DNA of 64,000 nucleotides from Deferribacteres bacterium (GCA_023395255.1 JAEWZN010000010.1:62001-126000), one strand, 5' to 3'. Positions 26,192-35,285 are shown, counted from the stretch's first letter. A program made the numbers and translations. Notes: generated from the sequence alone by a model not told the origin.

Positions 26192-28920
26192 CCCGCCAGC
26201 TCCCTTTCCGGTTTGCCGATGAAGTAGCCCTGCGCATAGTCCACACCGAGGCTGTCGGCGGCTTTCAGAAGCTCTTCGCTGCTGATAAACTCCGCTATTG
26301 TCCGGACACCGGTCTGTCTGGCGAAGGTGACTATGGAGCGGACAATCTCTGTTGCCCTTTCATCTTCAAGCACATGCTTCATTATGCCTGCGTCTATTTT
26401 CACATAGTCCGCGTTTAGCTTAATAAGGTATTCAAAGTTTGAGTAGCCTGAACCGAAATCGTCTATGGCTATTTTCACACCATGATTCTTGAACTCCCTG
26501 AGCAGGGTAAGCACTTCTTCAAACCCCTGAAGCTCTTCCGTTTCCACGATTTCGATCACAAGCCTGCTGAGAACATCGTGGCTTTTGGCGTAAGTGATCA
26601 GGTATTCCATTGTTTCATCATTCATCAGATCCTCAATGGTGAGGTTGATGGAAAACTCATACGGAAGGTTTTTGAACTTCTGCACTGATTTCTCTATTAT
26701 GATAAGCGTTAGTCTCGGATATATCCTTGTTTTCTTGCTTATATCCATGAAGTCGCCGGGGGTGAGGATTTGCCCGGTTTCATCCTCCGCCCGCATGAGG
26801 CACTCGTATTTCTCGATTCTGCCTGTGGCTATATTGTATATAGGCTGGAACACCGGGAAAACCTTATCATTTTTTATGGCAGCATAAATGCTTTTCAGCA
26901 CTGCAATATCTTTGCCGTAGTTTGCAGCCATCTGCATATCCGCGGGGTCGTAAACATAGTAGTCGGCGTTTCTTGCCTTTGCGTTGTTCAGAGCCATGTC
27001 TGCATATGCCAGAACGTCTCTGCTGCCGTATGCTATGCCGCTTCTCAGGGTTATGGGTATCTCTTCGCTGCCTATTTTTACCCCTGTTGAGGCTATGCTG
27101 TACTGAACGTCCCTGATGTCGTTTTTGAACTGTTCAATATCCGCCCCGTCAGCAAGAACCGCGAAGGTATCGGCATTTACACGGTAAAAGGAGTAGGGCT
27201 TCCTGCTGAGTCTGCGGAAAATGGATGACCCGGTTTCCCGTATGACCCCGTCTCCGGTTTTGTTTCCGTAGTGGTCATTTACAGCGCTGAAACGGTCAAT
27301 ATCAAGGAGTCCCAGAACGGGCTTCTCTGTTCTTTCTATATCCGCCAGAAGCTTCATCCTGCTTCCTAAGCTGGTGAGAACATCCGTGTTGAAAATATTT
27401 TCGAGCCTGTCTCTGTTCTCCATGAGCTCTGTTATGTCATGACCGGAGGATATGTATTCGATTATGTGCCCGTCCTCATCTTTAAGAGGCACGATGGTTG
27501 CACTCTTGTAATAGCTTGTGCCGTCGGCTTTTTTGTTTTTGAGCACTCCGTGCCATACTCTGCCGCTGCTTATGGTTTCCCACATCCTGCGGAAGGTTTC
27601 CCTTGGTGTGGCCGGGTGGCGTTCCACATTGTGGGAGCGGCCGATTACGTCATCTTTGCTGTAGAGAGTGGTGGTGCAGAACTTATCATTGACGTAGTTG
27701 ATGCGCCCCTGAGGGTCTGTCTTTGAGACGATTGATGACTCATCCAGAACAAGCTTGTACTGTTCCAGCATGTTCATTTCACGCAGGCGGCTTTTCTCTA
27801 TTTTTCTTATATGCACGTTTATGTATATGCTTATCAGTGCTGTTATGAGGACAATGATCGCCAGCAGTGCGGAGATGCGTATAAGGTCATTGTGGAAGAC
27901 CTCTTTCAGTTCTCTGCTTTCCCTGTCGAGATAAGTGTTGAAATCGCTGGAGTAAAACCCTGTGGCAATTATCCAGTCCCACGCGGAGATTTTGGCCATG
28001 TAAGTGACCTTTTCTTCCGCTCCATGTCCTTTCGGTGCTTTCCAGTAGTATGAAACATAGGCTGAGTCTGTGTCTTTGAGCGCTTCGGAGAACAGTCTGC
28101 CCAGATTGCTGCCTTTTGAGTCGGTTATGTCAAAGGTGCTCATATTTTCGATTTCGATCATTACCGGATGCAGAAGCACTCTGTAGTCTGCATCCATAAT
28201 GAAGAAATAGCCGTAGTCGTTATAGCCGAAGCGTTCCTCACGGAAAAGCTCCAGAATATATTTTTTGAGGTATGCATCCTGAAATTCTGTGTAGGAAGCG
28301 GCTGCTATGTATATGCCCAGTTCGGGGACATATTTTGCGAAAGCTATTTTGGGATAAAGGTCGTTTTTATCCGCCGTAGGCTTAATCCAGTCATAGTGGC
28401 CGAAAGTTTCGTTCTTTCCCTTAAGATCTGCCAAAAACTTTTCCAGCCCCTCGTTCCCTTCTACAATGCTGAATATGCTGGTTCCGGTCAGGCTGTTGTT
28501 TCCGCCGTGGAAAATAAATTTGCCGTTACTGTCGAAAACAAAGCAGTAGCCGGTTCCGTTGTCCCATTTCAGGCTGTCCAGAGTCTGAGTGATTAATGAT
28601 TGCGGAGCATTTGCCGCATAGAGTTTTTTTAGAATATCCTCAGCGTTTTCCGCCCTGTTTTTCAGAAAGATGCGGATCGTTTCCTGACGCATGAGGCGCA
28701 TATTCTCTATCTTCGCTTCAGCGCGCCCGATTTCGGTTTTTATGTTGGCTTTCTGGGCTTCTATGAAGCGGCTGCGGATGTTTTCTGCGCGGGTTTCGAA
28801 CTCCTTTTCTGCTTCGTAAAAAAGGAAATAACCGATAAGCATTATGAATGACACAAAGATAAACAGCACATTAAGTATATTGAGGGTTGTTACGGAGATT
28901 CTCGGTTTGCCGTTAATCAT
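26188..28920 (-). CDS. Cache-PAS-GGDEF-EAL protein, probable c-di-GMP phosphodiesterase
   Basis: 910 residues. Helix near 15-35, a periplasmic double Cache region (two similar halves ending in YIAAASYTEF and IIATGFYSSDF), second helix near 340-362, PAS with YKSATIVPLKDEDG, a degenerate GGDEF (NADTF in place of GGDEF) and an EAL domain. The EAL domain keeps the key residues: ECLMR, NLTIED, EIVETE, IDDFGSGYSNF, VKID, AEFISSEE and QGYFIGKP. So I expect c-di-GMP hydrolysis with the GGDEF acting as a regulatory domain, controlled by a periplasmic ligand. Confidence 0.9.
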   Translation of the reverse strand: MINGKPRISVTTLNILNVLFIFVSFIMLIGYFLFYEAEKEFETRAENIRSRFIEAQKANIKTEIGRAEAKIENMRLMRQETIRIFLKNRAENAEDILKKLYAANAPQSLITQTLDSLKWDNGTGYCFVFDSNGKFIFHGGNNSLTGTSIFSIVEGNEGLEKFLADLKGKNETFGHYDWIKPTADKNDLYPKIAFAKYVPELGIYIAAASYTEFQDAYLKKYILELFREERFGYNDYGYFFIMDADYRVLLHPVMIEIENMSTFDITDSKGSNLGRLFSEALKDTDSAYVSYYWKAPKGHGAEEKVTYMAKISAWDWIIATGFYSSDFNTYLDRESRELKEVFHNDLIRISALLAIIVLITALISIYINVHIRKIEKSRLREMNMLEQYKLVLDESSIVSKTDPQGRINYVNDKFCTTTLYSKDDVIGRSHNVERHPATPRETFRRMWETISSGRVWHGVLKNKKADGTSYYKSATIVPLKDEDGHIIEYISSGHDITELMENRDRLENIFNTDVLTSLGSRMKLLADIERTEKPVLGLLDIDRFSAVNDHYGNKTGDGVIRETGSSIFRRLSRKPYSFYRVNADTFAVLADGADIEQFKNDIRDVQYSIASTGVKIGSEEIPITLRSGIAYGSRDVLAYADMALNNAKARNADYYVYDPADMQMAANYGKDIAVLKSIYAAIKNDKVFPVFQPIYNIATGRIEKYECLMRAEDETGQILTPGDFMDISKKTRIYPRLTLIIIEKSVQKFKNLPYEFSINLTIEDLMNDETMEYLITYAKSHDVLSRLVIEIVETEELQGFEEVLTLLREFKNHGVKIAIDDFGSGYSNFEYLIKLNADYVKIDAGIMKHVLEDERATEIVRSIVTFARQTGVRTIAEFISSEELLKAADSLGVDYAQGYFIGKPERELAG

Positions 28921-29024
28921 ATAAATAACCTGTATCAGCGGATTCCTAAGAATTATAGACTAATTCCTCCTATTTTCAATCTATAAAGCGCTGTGTAATA
29001 CATAGTAAATCTATAGGTTTTATC
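28921..29024. other. Divergent spacer before the metY promoter
   Basis: AT-rich DNA upstream of the GGDEF-EAL gene (minus strand) and of the metY riboswitch promoter (plus strand). No gene or strong structure is visible. Confidence 0.5.
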
Positions 29025-29052
29025 TTGACAAAAGAAAAATATGCTTTATCCT
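29025..29052 (+). promoter_or_regulatory. Sigma70-type promoter of the metY riboswitch transcript
   Basis: TTGACA (29025-29030), 16 bases, TATCCT (29047-29052). Transcription would begin near 29059, right at the 5' side of the SAM-I aptamer. Confidence 0.7.
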
Positions 29053-29060
29053 GTGTATAT

Positions 29061-29170
29061 GCTTATCCAGAGCGGCTGAGGGACGGGCTCTGCGAAGCCG
29101 CAGCAACCCTGCGCACAGACGCGTAAAGGTGCTAACTCCCGCCCTATAATATTTTCAGGGGCAGATAGGC
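29061..29170 (+). ncRNA. SAM-I (S-box) riboswitch aptamer
   Basis: The conserved S-box blocks occur in order: CTTATCCAGAG, GGCTGAGGGACGGGCTC, GAAGCCGCAGCAACC, then AAAGGTGCTAACTCC. P1 is closed by GCTTATC (29061-29067) with GATAGGC (29164-29170), including one G-T pair. A terminator follows at 29204. High SAM should therefore shut off the downstream methionine gene. Confidence 0.95.
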
Positions 29171-29203
29171 GGAGACAGATTCTCCGGTTATAAGACTCAT
29201 AAG

Positions 29204-29237
29204 CCCCTGATCGTTCCTGACGGTCAGGGGTTTTTTT
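29204..29237 (+). terminator. Riboswitch-controlled terminator
   Basis: CCCCTGATCGT (29204-29214) and ACGGTCAGGGG (29220-29230) form an 11-bp stem with a TCCTG loop, followed by seven T residues. It is the expression platform of the SAM-I riboswitch, 47 bases before metY. Confidence 0.92.
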
Positions 29238-29284
29238 ATTGCCGAATTATTTTCCCCGTCCCCCGGTAGCCAGAGGAGGAAACT

Positions 29285-30559
29285 ATGCCGCACAGACAGG
29301 AAACCATAGCCGTAAGAGGGGGCTATAAACCCGAAGAGCACAACGGCTCTATCACAGTGCCTATCTACCAGACGAACGCTTACCAGTTCCGCGACATTGA
29401 ACATGCCAGAAATCTCTTTGATTTAAAAGAGTTCGGGCATATCTACACCCGCATAACAAACCCCACCACCGCTGTTCTTGAGGAGAGGCTCTGCCAGCTT
29501 GAAGGCGGTGTGCATGCGGTGGTAACCTCTTCCGGACACTTTGCGGAATTTGCGGCAATAAGCGTTATCGCTGGTGCGGGGGATGAAATTGTCTCCTCAT
29601 CCAGACTTTACGGCGGCTCGGTTAACCTTTTCACCTACTTTCTCGGCAACCTCGGAGTTAAGGTGAATATTGTTGACCAGTATGACCTTGAGGCGGTGGA
29701 GAAGGCGATAAATGAAAAAACCAAGGCTTTGTTCATAGAAACCATCAGCAACCCGTCATGCGACATAGCAGACTTCGAGGCGTGGAGCACCATAGCCAGA
29801 AAGCATAAGCTCCCTCTCATCGTTGACAGTACGCAGGCGACACCGCTTCTCTGCCGTCCCAAGGACTTCGGGGCGGACATAGTCATACATTCGCTGACGA
29901 AATACATAGGCGGACACGCCAACTCCATGGGCGGGGTGGTGATCGATCTGGGCACATTCGACTGGGCAGGCTCAGGAAGGTTCCCGTCATTTACCGAGCC
30001 GAACCCCAGCTATCACGGACTTAAATTCGCAGAAACCTTCGGTGCGGCGGCTTTCGGTGTGAAGGTGCGTGTCGAGGCTCTGCGCGATGCTGGCGGATGC
30101 CTCTCACCGCAGAACTCGTTTTACATTTTACAGGGTATAGAAACCCTGCATCTCAGAATAAAGGCTCACTCTGAAAACGCCCTCTCCCTCGCGCAGTTTT
30201 TGCAGGGGCATGAAAAGGTGGAGTGGGTGAACTACCCCGCGCTTCCCGGAAGCCCCAATAAGGCAAGGGCTGATAAGTACCTGAAAGGCTATGGCTCAGG
30301 GGTGCTCAGTTTCGGCGTGAAGGGCGGTCTGGATGCGGCTGTCAAGGTTATTGAAGCACTTAAGATAGCTAACCATGTGGCAAACTTCGCCGATGTGCGC
30401 ACTCTCGTAACGCACCCCGCAAGCACCAGCCACAGACAGCTCACCAGCGAAGGCAGAAGAGCCGCAGGCTCCCCGGATGAGCTTATCCGCGTCTCCGTCG
30501 GCATAGAACACATCGAAGACATTAAGGAAGACTTTGCACAGGCTTTGGCTCAGATATAA
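29285..30559 (+). CDS. metY: O-acetylhomoserine aminocarboxypropyltransferase (sulfhydrylase)
   Basis: 424 residues, PLP enzyme of the Cys/Met metabolism family. It makes homocysteine from O-acetylhomoserine and sulfide. The PLP lysine is in HSLTKYIGGH (about residue 206); IYTRITNPTTAVLEERLCQLEGG and RVSVGIEHIEDI are family signatures, and the length is normal for MetY rather than MetB or MetZ. Control by the SAM-I riboswitch upstream supports a methionine role. Its last 36 bases are duplicated about 140 bases downstream. Confidence 0.95.
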   Translation: MPHRQETIAVRGGYKPEEHNGSITVPIYQTNAYQFRDIEHARNLFDLKEFGHIYTRITNPTTAVLEERLCQLEGGVHAVVTSSGHFAEFAAISVIAGAGDEIVSSSRLYGGSVNLFTYFLGNLGVKVNIVDQYDLEAVEKAINEKTKALFIETISNPSCDIADFEAWSTIARKHKLPLIVDSTQATPLLCRPKDFGADIVIHSLTKYIGGHANSMGGVVIDLGTFDWAGSGRFPSFTEPNPSYHGLKFAETFGAAAFGVKVRVEALRDAGGCLSPQNSFYILQGIETLHLRIKAHSENALSLAQFLQGHEKVEWVNYPALPGSPNKARADKYLKGYGSGVLSFGVKGGLDAAVKVIEALKIANHVANFADVRTLVTHPASTSHRQLTSEGRRAAGSPDELIRVSVGIEHIEDIKEDFAQALAQI

Positions 30560-30565
30560 AACGCT
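30524..30565 (+). repeat. Direct repeat, left copy (metY 3' end)
   Basis: This 42-base segment at the end of metY matches 30666-30707 with 3 mismatches. The two copies flank three-hairpin repeat C. Confidence 0.85.
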
Positions 30566-30657
30566 CCCAAGGAAGGGAGCGCGCCGTGCGAGCGAAGGCG
30601 GGTTTATCCCGCCGCGAGCGTGTATAAAAAATTCCCATGGAGGGCGAATTTTTTATA
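30562..30657 (+). repeat. Three-hairpin repeat, copy C (complete)
   Basis: Hairpin 1 CGCTCCC-AAGGAA-GGGAGCG (30562-30581), core CGCCGTGCGAGCGAAGG, hairpin 2 GGCGGG-TTTAT-CCCGCC (30597-30613), linker CGCGAGCGTGTA, hairpin 3 TATAAAAAATTC (30623-30634) with GAATTTTTTATA (30646-30657). Conserved linkers match copies A2 and B2 while all three stems differ in sequence. Confidence 0.87.
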
Positions 30658-30665
30658 GTTAAGAC

Positions 30666-30707
30666 AAGGAAGACTTTGCTCAGGCTCTGGCTTAGATATA
30701 AAACGCT
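30666..30707 (+). repeat. Direct repeat, right copy (duplicated metY end)
   Basis: This copy of 30524-30565 has 3 mismatches in 42 bases and includes a second metY-like stop codon. It lies 8 bases after hairpin 3 of repeat C. Confidence 0.85.
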
Positions 30708-30710
30708 GTA

Positions 30711-30750
30711 AAAAATATTATTGCCAGCCCTTTTCTTCGGAAAGGGGCTG
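30711..30750 (-). terminator. Hairpin with TTCG loop, terminator for the acyl-CoA synthetase gene
   Basis: CAGCCCTTTTC (30725-30735) pairs with GAAAGGGGCTG (30740-30750) around TTCG, with one G-T pair. On the minus strand it is followed by CAATAATATTTTTT, so it fits termination of the minus-strand gene ending at 30771. Confidence 0.65.
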
Positions 30751-30770
30751 ACAGTTAAATCACTCAGAAT

Positions 30771-32423
30771 TTATTCCTTGAGCATATCCGCGTGTTTTGC
30801 CTCTTCCCTCTGCCTGAGTTCAACCCTGCGGATTTTTCCGCTTACGGTTTTAGGGAGCGAATCCACAAACTCTATTTCTCTGGGATATTTATACGGAGCA
30901 GTCTCTTTTTTAACGTGCTCCTGAAGCGATTTTATTAATTCAGGTGACGGCTCATACCCTTTTTTCAGCACCACGAATGCCTTGACAATTGTGCCCCTGA
31001 TCGGGTCTGGCGAGCCGACAACGGCGTTTTCGGCAACTGCGCCGTGGCTCTGGAGCGCGCTTTCCACTTCGAAGGGGCCTACCCTGTAGCCGCTTGCCTT
31101 GATTACGTCATCCGCTCTGCCCACAAACCAGAAGTAGCCGTCCGCATCCTTGTAGGCTTTGTCCCCAGTGTAGTACCAGCCGCCGCGGAAGGCTTCCTTT
31201 GTACTTTCCTCGTCGTTGTAATAGCCTCTGAAAAGGCCGACGGGGTGGTTCGAGGCGCATTCAATGGCGATATGCCCCGTTTCGCCTGCGGGAAGCGGAA
31301 GGCCGTCATCATCAACTATGTCAACATTGAAGCCCGGCGCTGGCTTGCCCATGCTGCCGAAGCGTATCTCAAATACGGGGCAGTTGGCGATGGTGTTCAC
31401 CGTTTCCGTCTGACCGTAGCCGTCATATATGGTTGTTCCTGTGTGTTCCTTCCAGATGCGTATGACTTCGGGGTTCAGCGGTTCGCCTGCGCTTACCGAG
31501 TGGCGCAGTTTTGAAAAGTCATACCGTGTGAGATCCTGAAGAATGATCATCCTGTAGGCGGTGGGGGGAGCGCAGAAGGTTGTCACACCGTATTTTTCCA
31601 TGATGTAGAGGTGTTTTTCCGGCTCAAAGTGGTCTGCCGCATTGTGCATGAGAACCGTTGTGCCGATTATCCACTGGCCGAACATCTTGCCCCAGACAGC
31701 CTTTCCCCAGCCTGTGTCACTCAGTGTCCAGTGGATGTCGTTCTCTGTTAAGTCCTGCCAGAAGCGGGCGGTTATGTAATGGCCGAGGGCGTAGGTCTGA
31801 TCATGCAGAACCATGCGGGGGAACTTGGTTGTTCCGCTGGTGAAGTACATTATGAGCGGGTCGGTCGGGAGAGTGGGTTCCGCGTCCTCCCTCCGGAAGT
31901 CTGCGGGTGCGTTCTCCATCTCTTGTTCATAGGAGATCCAGCCCTCGCATTCGGCGCCTACGGCTATTTTTCCTTCTAGGTTGTTGAGGTTGCATTTCTG
32001 CATTTTTTCCAGACAGTCATGATAAACCGCCGCACCCTTTGCTCCGGAAGCGGCTATGCGGTAGTTTATGTCATTGGGCTGGAGTATTTTCGGTGCGGGC
32101 ATGGGAACAACGCCCATCTTGAAACAGCCGAGCATAACCGCATACCACTCAGGTACACGGGGGATCATTACATAGAGCTTGTCCCCTTTTCTGAATCCGT
32201 GCTTTTTCAGGACATGGGCGAACCTTGCGCTCATTCCGCTTAAGTCTTTATAGGAAAAATGTATGTCGGTTTCACCATCTGTATCAACGAAAATAAGTGC
32301 GGTTTTGTCCGGCGTGAGTTCCGCTCTTTTGTCTATAACGTCAAAACCGAAGTTGTAAAACTCAGGTATTTCAATCTTAAAATCGCCTGTTGCGGGGTCT
32401 GTCCTGAATAAACTGTCGGGCAT
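30771..32423 (-). CDS. AMP-forming acyl-CoA synthetase (medium-chain type)
   Basis: 550 residues from the ATG at 32423 (GGAG six bases upstream); the frame is open about 50 codons further but without support. ANL superfamily: P-loop-like MYFTSGTTKFPRMVLHD, adenylation motif YDGYGQTETV, YYTGDKAYKDADGYFWFVGRADDVIKASGYRVG hinge region in which the catalytic Asp and Gly are conserved, and PKTVSGKIRRVEL carrying the catalytic Lys. The HWTLSDTGWGKAVWG stretch is typical of ACSM-like synthetases. It activates a short to medium carboxylic acid to its CoA ester; the exact acid is not deducible. Confidence 0.92.
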   Translation of the reverse strand: MPDSLFRTDPATGDFKIEIPEFYNFGFDVIDKRAELTPDKTALIFVDTDGETDIHFSYKDLSGMSARFAHVLKKHGFRKGDKLYVMIPRVPEWYAVMLGCFKMGVVPMPAPKILQPNDINYRIAASGAKGAAVYHDCLEKMQKCNLNNLEGKIAVGAECEGWISYEQEMENAPADFRREDAEPTLPTDPLIMYFTSGTTKFPRMVLHDQTYALGHYITARFWQDLTENDIHWTLSDTGWGKAVWGKMFGQWIIGTTVLMHNAADHFEPEKHLYIMEKYGVTTFCAPPTAYRMIILQDLTRYDFSKLRHSVSAGEPLNPEVIRIWKEHTGTTIYDGYGQTETVNTIANCPVFEIRFGSMGKPAPGFNVDIVDDDGLPLPAGETGHIAIECASNHPVGLFRGYYNDEESTKEAFRGGWYYTGDKAYKDADGYFWFVGRADDVIKASGYRVGPFEVESALQSHGAVAENAVVGSPDPIRGTIVKAFVVLKKGYEPSPELIKSLQEHVKKETAPYKYPREIEFVDSLPKTVSGKIRRVELRQREEAKHADMLKE

Positions 32424-32592
32424 ATAAGTCTCCGAATGAAAATTATGGTGACAAAATATAATAGTGCTGCTTAAGAAAGTAAAGCAGGAATTAACAGTTG
32501 GGCGTAATAAGAAAACCTTTTCCGTCCGCTGTTGCATTCGGCGTAAATTTCCCTTAATATTTGAGTTTAACAAAAAATAAGCGGTGAAACTG

Positions 32593-34278
32593 ATGAGCGA
32601 GTCAAAAGAAACTTACAAGGGTTCCAACTTTATTAGGTATATAATCATAAAAGACCTTGAGGAAGGCAAAAACGAGGGCAGGGTGCATACCCGCTTCCCG
32701 CCTGAGCCTAACGGCTATCTCCACATAGGCCATGCGAAATCGATCTGCCTCAATTTCGGAATGGCGGAGGAGTTCGGCGGAAAATGCAACCTCCGTTTTG
32801 ACGATACCAACCCGCTGAAAGAGGACACGGAGTATGTGGAATCGATCAGGCGCGATGTGAAATGGCTCGGTTTTGACTGGGAGGACAGGGAATATTTCGC
32901 TTCCGATTACTTCGGGAAGTTTTACGAATACGCAGTGCAGCTCGTCAGGGACGGACTGGCGTTTGTGGACGACCTCACGGCAGAGGAAATCAGACAGTAC
33001 AGGGGCTCGCTTACCGAACCCGGCAGGGAAAGCCCTTACAGAAACCGCAGTGTTGAGGAAAACCTTGACCTCCTTGAGCGTATGAAAAAAGGTGAGTTCA
33101 AAGACGGCGAAAAGGTTCTGAGAGCCAAAATTGACATGAGCTCACCGAACATAAACATGCGTGACCCGGTTATATACCGCATAGCCCACGCCGAGCACCA
33201 CAACACCGGAAACGACTGGTGCATTTACCCTATGTATGACTTTGCCCACGGGCTTGAGGATTCCATAGAGGGGATAACCCACTCGATCTGCACACTGGAG
33301 TTCGAGGATCACAGGCCTCTTTATGACTGGTTTCTGGAAAAACTCGGCGTGTACCACCCCCAGCAGATAGAGTTCGCGAGGCTGAATCTCACAAATACGG
33401 TGATGAGCAAGCGCAAGCTGCTCAGACTCGTGCAGGATAAATATGTAAACGGATGGGACGACCCCCGAATGCCCACCATCGCAGGTCTGCGGAGAAGGGG
33501 CTTCACGCCGGAATCGATCCGCATGTTCACGGATATGATCGGCGTTTCCAAAAGCAACAGCATAATCGAATACTCCCTTCTTGAAAACTGCCTGAGGGAT
33601 GACCTCAACAAGCGCGCCCACAGGCGCATGGCGGTTATTGACCCGCTTAAGATGGTTATTATCAACTATCCGGAAGACAAAGAAGAGCTTCTTGAGGCAG
33701 AAAACAACCCGGAAAACGAAGCGGACGGCAAAAGGATGATCCCTTTTTCCAGAGAGCTTTACATAGAGCGGGAAGACTTCATGGAAAACCCGCCGAAGAA
33801 ATATTTCAGGCTTTTCCCCGGCGGTGAGATAAGGCTTAAGCATGCCTACTACGTGACATGCGTTAACGTGGTGAAGGATGCTGAGGGCAATGTGACTGAA
33901 GTTCACTGCACATACGACCCCGCAAGCAAAGGCGGCTGGACGGAGGACGGGCGCAAGGTCAGGGGCACATCCCACTGGGTGAGCGCAAGACACGCTGTCA
34001 GGTGCGAAGTCCGCATGTATGACAACCTGTTCACAAAAGAGAACCCCGATGACGTGGAAGAAGGGCAGGACTTCACGGCGAACATCAGCCCCGATTCACT
34101 GAAAATTACCGGGTGCTGGGGCGAGCCTTCTCTGGCGGAGGCTGCGGAGTTTACCTCTTTCCAGTTCCTCAGACAGGGCTACTTCGTGGCGGACCCGGAT
34201 ACATCAAATGAAAAGCCCGTGTTCAACAGAACGGTTTCCCTTAAGGATTCATGGGCTAAGGAACAGCAGAAAGGCTGA
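32593..34278 (+). CDS. glnS: Glutaminyl-tRNA synthetase
   Basis: 561 residues, ATG at 32593 (GTG at 32584 also possible). It charges tRNA-Gln. Class I signatures: [15 protein letters not shown] with HIGH at 44-47, and the KMSKS equivalent [10 protein letters not shown]. GlnRS-specific stretches such as [10 protein letters not shown] and [10 protein letters not shown] are present. GlnRS rather than the GatCAB route is a notable trait for a non-proteobacterium and may reflect old transfer. Followed 17 bases later by a nitroreductase gene. Confidence 0.97.
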   Translation: MSESKETYKGSNFIRYIIIKDLEEGKNEGRVHTRFPPEPNGYLHIGHAKSICLNFGMAEEFGGKCNLRFDDTNPLKEDTEYVESIRRDVKWLGFDWEDREYFASDYFGKFYEYAVQLVRDGLAFVDDLTAEEIRQYRGSLTEPGRESPYRNRSVEENLDLLERMKKGEFKDGEKVLRAKIDMSSPNINMRDPVIYRIAHAEHHNTGNDWCIYPMYDFAHGLEDSIEGITHSICTLEFEDHRPLYDWFLEKLGVYHPQQIEFARLNLTNTVMSKRKLLRLVQDKYVNGWDDPRMPTIAGLRRRGFTPESIRMFTDMIGVSKSNSIIEYSLLENCLRDDLNKRAHRRMAVIDPLKMVIINYPEDKEELLEAENNPENEADGKRMIPFSRELYIEREDFMENPPKKYFRLFPGGEIRLKHAYYVTCVNVVKDAEGNVTEVHCTYDPASKGGWTEDGRKVRGTSHWVSARHAVRCEVRMYDNLFTKENPDDVEEGQDFTANISPDSLKITGCWGEPSLAEAAEFTSFQFLRQGYFVADPDTSNEKPVFNRTVSLKDSWAKEQQKG

Positions 34279-34295
34279 TTATTTAAGGAGGAGAT

Positions 34296-34817
34296 ATGCA
34301 GATTCTTGAGGCTATTTTCAACAGGAGAAGCATCAGGCGTTTTTCCGTTGTGAAAAAGGTGGAGAAAGATAAGGTGGAAACACTGCTTAAGGCGGCAATG
34401 AGCGCTCCCTCAGCGGGAAATCAGCAGCCGTGGGTCTTTGTGGTGATTGATGATGAGTCAACCCTGAGGGAGATCCCCTCCATACACCCTTACGGAGCTA
34501 TGTTTTCTCAGGCTCCGCTGGGCATAGTGGTCTGCGCTGATCCTTCAAAGGAAAAGCACAAGGGCTACTGGCCGCAGGACTGCGCGGCGGCAGTGCAGAA
34601 TATTCTCCTTTCCACTCAGGCTCTGGGGCTTGAGGCTGTCTGGTGCGGGCTTTACCCTAACGAAAAGCCGGAGGCGGCAGTTAAGGAACTGCTTAAAATC
34701 CCCGCTGAAATACGCGCCATGGCGCTTATCGCAATCGGCTATTCCGATGCGAAAGGACACCCAGCCGACAGGTTTGACGCGGATAAAGTGCACAAAAACC
34801 GCTGGGGCGGCAAATAA
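34296..34817 (+). CDS. Nitroreductase-family FMN protein
   Basis: 173 residues. Starts with the family hallmark IFNRRSIRRFS, followed by APSAGNQQPWVFVVID and the dimer-interface region AAAVQNILLSTQALGLEAVWCG; end GHPADRFDADKVHKNRWGG. Binds FMN and uses NAD(P)H to reduce nitro or other compounds. The stop abuts the start of the next gene. No substrate evidence. Confidence 0.92.
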   Translation: MQILEAIFNRRSIRRFSVVKKVEKDKVETLLKAAMSAPSAGNQQPWVFVVIDDESTLREIPSIHPYGAMFSQAPLGIVVCADPSKEKHKGYWPQDCAAAVQNILLSTQALGLEAVWCGLYPNEKPEAAVKELLKIPAEIRAMALIAIGYSDAKGHPADRFDADKVHKNRWGGK

Positions 34818-35285
34818 ATGAAATACTGGCTGATGAAGTCCGAGCCGGAATCCTACTCCATAGACAGGCTGGCGCAGGAAGGGAAAACCTTCTGGGAAGG
34901 GGTGAGGAATTATCAGGCGCGCAACTTTATGATGAATGAGATGAAAAAAGGGGACAAGGTTCTCTTTTATCACTCAAACACCGCAGAGCCCGCGGTTGTC
35001 GGACTGGCTGAGGTGTGCGCGGATGAGGCGGCAGCGGATTTCACAGCTTGGGATAAATCAAGCAAATATTACGACCCTAAATCGCCGCAGGAAAAACCAA
35101 GGTGGTTCATGACGGAGGTCAGGTTCATTAAGAAGCTTGATAAGCCTGTGACGCTTAAGGATATAAAAGAGATGCCGGGGCTTGAGGGGATGAAGCTTGT
35201 TCAGAAAGGGATGCGCCTCTCCGTTCAGCCCGTTTCGGCGGAAGAATATGCAATAATATTAGAAATGGCGGGCGAAAAGGTTTAG
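34818..35285 (+). CDS. EVE domain protein (thymocyte nuclear protein 1-like)
   Basis: 155 residues. Full-length EVE/PUA-like fold: MKYWLMKSEPESYSIDRL at the start, FWEGVRNYQARNFMMNEMKKGD, FYHSNTAEPAVVGLAEV. EVE domains bind modified bases in DNA or RNA. It starts directly after the nitroreductase gene and converges with a MarR gene with a 4-base overlap. Its precise ligand is unknown. Confidence 0.92.
   Translation: MKYWLMKSEPESYSIDRLAQEGKTFWEGVRNYQARNFMMNEMKKGDKVLFYHSNTAEPAVVGLAEVCADEAAADFTAWDKSSKYYDPKSPQEKPRWFMTEVRFIKKLDKPVTLKDIKEMPGLEGMKLVQKGMRLSVQPVSAEEYAIILEMAGEKV

Noticed and set aside
28921..29024. tRNA or other small RNA gene
   Set aside because: No cloverleaf or GTTCGA-type T-loop; only AT-rich spacer DNA.
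32424..32573. N-terminal extension of the acyl-CoA synthetase by 50 residues
   Set aside because: The extension lacks a ribosome site and is unlike the family; ATG 32423 has GGAG at correct spacing.
33142..33993. Long minus-strand reading frame opposite glnS
   Set aside because: A shadow of a highly conserved gene; no ribosome site or recognisable domain.
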